This document shows positions 5,897 through 8,783 of a DNA stretch of 8,783 bases, piece after piece. Each line of letters starts with the position of its first letter. Position 1 is the stretch's first letter. Source of the DNA: an uncultured Mycoplasmataceae bacterium (GTDB lineage Bacteria > Bacillota_I > Bacilli_A > Mycoplasmatales > Mycoplasmoidaceae); assembly GCA_949289925.1 (NCBI GenBank), contig CASEPW010000083.1:1-8783 (forward strand), read 5' to 3'. A program made the position numbers and the translations under genes. Below the pieces are notes generated by a model. It saw nothing but the letters and a program-made list of their open reading frames with translations. It ran no database searches and was not told the DNA's origin.

Positions 5897-8783
5897 TTAT
5901 TCCTTTTCTGAAAGTTCTATTGCAGATTCTAATGAAACTGAAATTAGCGATGTAACACCTGGTGTTTGCATAGTAGCTCCTAAAAGTGCTTTACATTCTT
6001 TCATCGTTCCAGGTCTATGTGTAATTACAAGGAATTGAGTATTTTTTGAGTATTGACGAATTATTTGTGCAAATCTTTCAACATTAGCAATATCCAAAGC
6101 AGCTTCAGCTTCATCTAAAATAACAATTGGGAAAGAAGAAATTTTTAAAATTGCAAATAGAACAGAAATAGCAACTAATGTTTTTTCACCACCTGATAAT
6201 AACTTTAAATTACTTACTCTTTTCCCTGGAGGATGAGCCATAACTTCTATACCTGATTCAAGAATATTACTAGGATCTGAGAAAGTAACAGCACATGAAC
6301 CACCACCAAATAAGAATTTAAATATATCAGGAAGGATTGCATTAACATCATCGATTAATTTTGCGAATTTTGCTTTAGCAGCTTTATCTAATTCAGAAAT
6401 TGATAATCTTATATTTTCAAGAGATTCTTCTGTTTCTTTTCTATTATCAGCAATAATATCGAATTTTGCTTGTTTTTCTTCAAGCTCTTCAATTGCCGCA
6501 TGATTAATAACACCTAATGCATCAATATCAGCTTTTAATTGGTTTATTACTTCTCTAGCTTGTGCTTCAGACATTGGTAATTCTTTATTATAATTTTCAA
6601 TAGCAAATTCAAGAGTCATTTGATAAGTTTCATTAATTCTAACTCTTGCTGTATCTAAAATATTTTTACATTTTAACGAATCTTGTTCAGCTTTATTTAA
6701 TTCATCTTTTAATCTATCAATTTTCAATCTAACATCTTCTAATTGTCCTTCTAATTCAGTTGATTGTGAAGTATATTTAATTTTGTTAGCAATAGAAACA
6801 TTTAAATTTTCTGAAATCTTATCTTTTTGTGCTTGTAAATTATTTATTTCATTTTGAATATCTGATTCAGTTAAAACTTTTGCACTATCAAATGATTTTT
6901 TAGTTAAAACTTCATATTCATTTTTATATTTTTCATAATTCTTTGTTACAGAATCTAAATTATTTGTTAAATTGTTAAGAGTAAATTTCTTTTCATTTAA
7001 TTTAGTTTCAGCTTCATTTAATTCAGTAATAACTTTTTCATGTTCAACTTTTAAATTTGTTAATTCAATTTCTAATTCATCAACAATAACTTGTAATTCA
7101 TCTCTATGTTTATCAAGATTAAATTGTGAAACAAAATTAGATTCACTACCACCTGTTAAAGCACCACCTGGATAAACTATATCTCCATCTAAAGTAATTA
7201 CTTTATATATTTGATTAGTATATTTAGATATTCTAACAGCTGAATCAATGTTATCTGCAACAATTACCTGACCAATTAATGCTTCAATTACAGGCATCAT
7301 TTTTTCTTCAACATCAACTAATTTGCTAGCAACACCTATAAATCCTTCAAGTTCTTCTAATATATCTAAATGTTCATTTCTAACAGTTTTTGATTTAATA
7401 TCTTTTAATGGTAAAAATGTAGCTTTTCCTGCATTATTATTTTTTAAAAACTTTATAGCATTTTTGGCATTTTCACTATTATCAACAATAATATTATCAA
7501 TAGATTTTCCTAATGCTTTTGAAATCGCTAACTCATATTTTTGTTCAACATTAATGTATTTTGCGACAACATCATAAATCCCATTTACAGCAGATCTATT
7601 TTCCAAAATAGCTTTAATACCTGAAGATAGATTAGTTTTACGTTCAATTTGTTCATTAATAATTCTTAATCTTGTTCAATTTTCTGTTAATTGAATATTT
7701 TTTGAGTTAATTTTTTCATAAAATTCATTCTTTTTAACATTTAAATTTGATGAAATATCTTGATAAGTTTCAATTTGAGTTTGTAATTCAGAAATTCTTT
7801 CTTTTAATGATTTCATATCAACTAAACAAGAATTAATTAATTGTTCATAAGCATTAATTTTAGTTTGTTCATTATCTGATGTAATATCATATTCTAATTT
7901 TGAAGTCATCAATAAATGTTTTTTCTCTAAGTTAGAAATTTTTTCATTTATTTCAAACATTTGTTGATTGAATTTTGTATTATCATCATCTGCTTCTTTT
8001 AATTTTTGTCTTATAAATTCTAATTTAGATTTAAATTCATTTTCTTGAGGATCATTTTTTTGTTTTTCATTTAAGATATTTTTAATTTCTACTTCAAGTT
8101 GTTCTAAATATCTTGAATAATGTGAAATATCTCTTACAAGAATTGTTATTTCAATTTCTTTTAATTTTTCATGTTTAACTTGATAAATTTTTGCTGTTTC
8201 AGCTTGTTTTAATAATTTCTTTAAATCTTTTTCTAATTCTCTTTCAAGAGCCATAATTGCTTCTAATGCTTGTTCTGTTTTTTCAAGATGTCTTAATGCT
8301 TCTTGTTTTTGTATTGAATACATTCCAATTCCTGCTGCATCTTCAAACATTTTTCTTCTATTTTCAGGTTTTGCTTCAGAAAATGAATTAACAGTACCTT
8401 GTGAGATAATACCTAATGAACCTTTTGATAAACCTGTATCAGTAAAAATCATTTGAATATCTTTTAATCTAGCAAGTTCATTGTTTATAAAATAATCATT
8501 TGCACCAGTATCTCTATATAATTTTCTAGTAATAGTAATTTCATCTTTATCATAATGTAGAACTCTTGATGTATTATCAAAAGTCATACTAACTTGTGAA
8601 AATTTAGCTTCAGGCTTCACAGAAGAACCCTTGAAAATTAAATCAAATTTAGAATCCCCTCTCATGTCTTTGACAGATTGTTCACCTAACACTCATTTAA
8701 AAGCATCAACAATATTAGATTTACCAGCACCATTAGGACCAACTATACCTGTCATCTCGTGCGTAAAATCAATCTTTACTTCA
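5897..8783 (-). CDS. smc: Chromosome partition/condensation ATPase SMC, partial (N-terminal end off window)
   Basis: SMC is the ABC-type ATPase that dimerises and, with ScpA/ScpB, compacts and separates the chromosome. The window holds 961 codons; about 20 N-terminal residues probably lie beyond base 8783. Numbering from the first residue seen, the Walker [10 protein letters not shown] is at 15-23, and the signature region [13 protein letters not shown] follows in the N-terminal head. A long Lys/Glu-rich coiled coil runs to about 385, the hinge covers about 388-547 (it ends near YPGGALTGG), and a second coiled coil leads to the C-terminal head. That head has the ABC signature LSGGEK at 862-867 and Walker B PIVILDE at 885-891 with the catalytic Glu. 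Two in-frame TGA codons (8693-8695 and 7676-7678) are Trp30 and Trp369; the first sits in the conserved AFKWVLGEQ segment, so they are sense codons. Walker A has Ala where Ser is more usual. The TAA stop lies 1 nt before the ftsY ATG. Confidence 0.97.

Larger units (their letters stand above)
136..8783 (-). other. Ten-gene same-strand cluster, probable operon
   Basis: All genes from smc to rlmH share one strand. The junctions are: 1 nt gap (smc/ftsY), 8 nt overlap (ftsY/ylxM), 8 nt overlap (ylxM/HAD-like), 29 nt gap (HAD-like/trigger-factor-like), 26 nt overlap (then GntR), 17 nt gap (then dgkA), 1 nt overlap as TAATG (dgkA/era), 1 nt overlap as TAATG (era/recO), and 7 nt gap (recO/rlmH). No hairpin followed by a T-run was noticed inside the cluster. 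The main promoter would lie upstream of smc, outside the window. Confidence 0.7.

Noticed and set aside
6972..7577. Two plus-strand open frames (6972-7175 and 7323-7577)
   Set aside because: Both are shadows of the smc hinge and coiled-coil coding sequence on the other strand.

Overview
The window comes from a wall-less bacterium of the class Mollicutes (Mycoplasma/Mesoplasma/Spiroplasma-type) or a close relative. Two things show this. The DNA is extremely AT-rich with A/T-ending codons. UGA is read as tryptophan: eight of the ten genes contain in-frame TGA codons that, read as Trp, join fragments into intact proteins of familiar families. I count 13 Trp codons, all TGA and none TGG. Read with the standard code, smc, ftsY, era, recO and others look broken; with code 4 every gene is intact. 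I cannot name the genus from sequence alone.

All ten genes lie on the minus strand and are packed like one long operon, with overlaps of 1-26 nt or gaps of at most 29 nt. In transcription order (right to left) they are: smc (chromosome condensation ATPase, 5' end off the window); ftsY (SRP receptor); ylxM (small HTH partner of the SRP pathway); a degenerate HAD-like protein; a stand-alone trigger-factor C-terminal-domain protein; a GntR-type regulator; dgkA (diacylglycerol/undecaprenol kinase); era (ribosome-assembly GTPase); recO (recombination mediator); rlmH (23S rRNA pseudouridine methyltransferase). The last about 135 bases (1-135) hold no convincing gene. They contain a strong inverted repeat followed on the minus strand by a T-run, which may end the operon.

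Functionally the cluster joins three themes: chromosome upkeep (SMC, RecO), co-translational targeting and folding (FtsY, YlxM, the trigger-factor-like protein), and ribosome maturation (Era, RlmH), with one lipid kinase. The familiar parts, smc-ftsY-ylxM and dgkA-era-recO, are known neighbourhoods in Firmicutes and Mollicutes. The less ordinary part is the three-gene block between them (about 2609-4546): a HAD-like protein lacking several catalytic residues, a trigger-factor helical domain without its ribosome-binding and PPIase domains, and a short GntR regulator overlapping it. A possible promoter lies just upstream of the trigger-factor-like gene. No tRNA, rRNA, CRISPR array, insertion sequence or clearly novel multi-gene system was seen.
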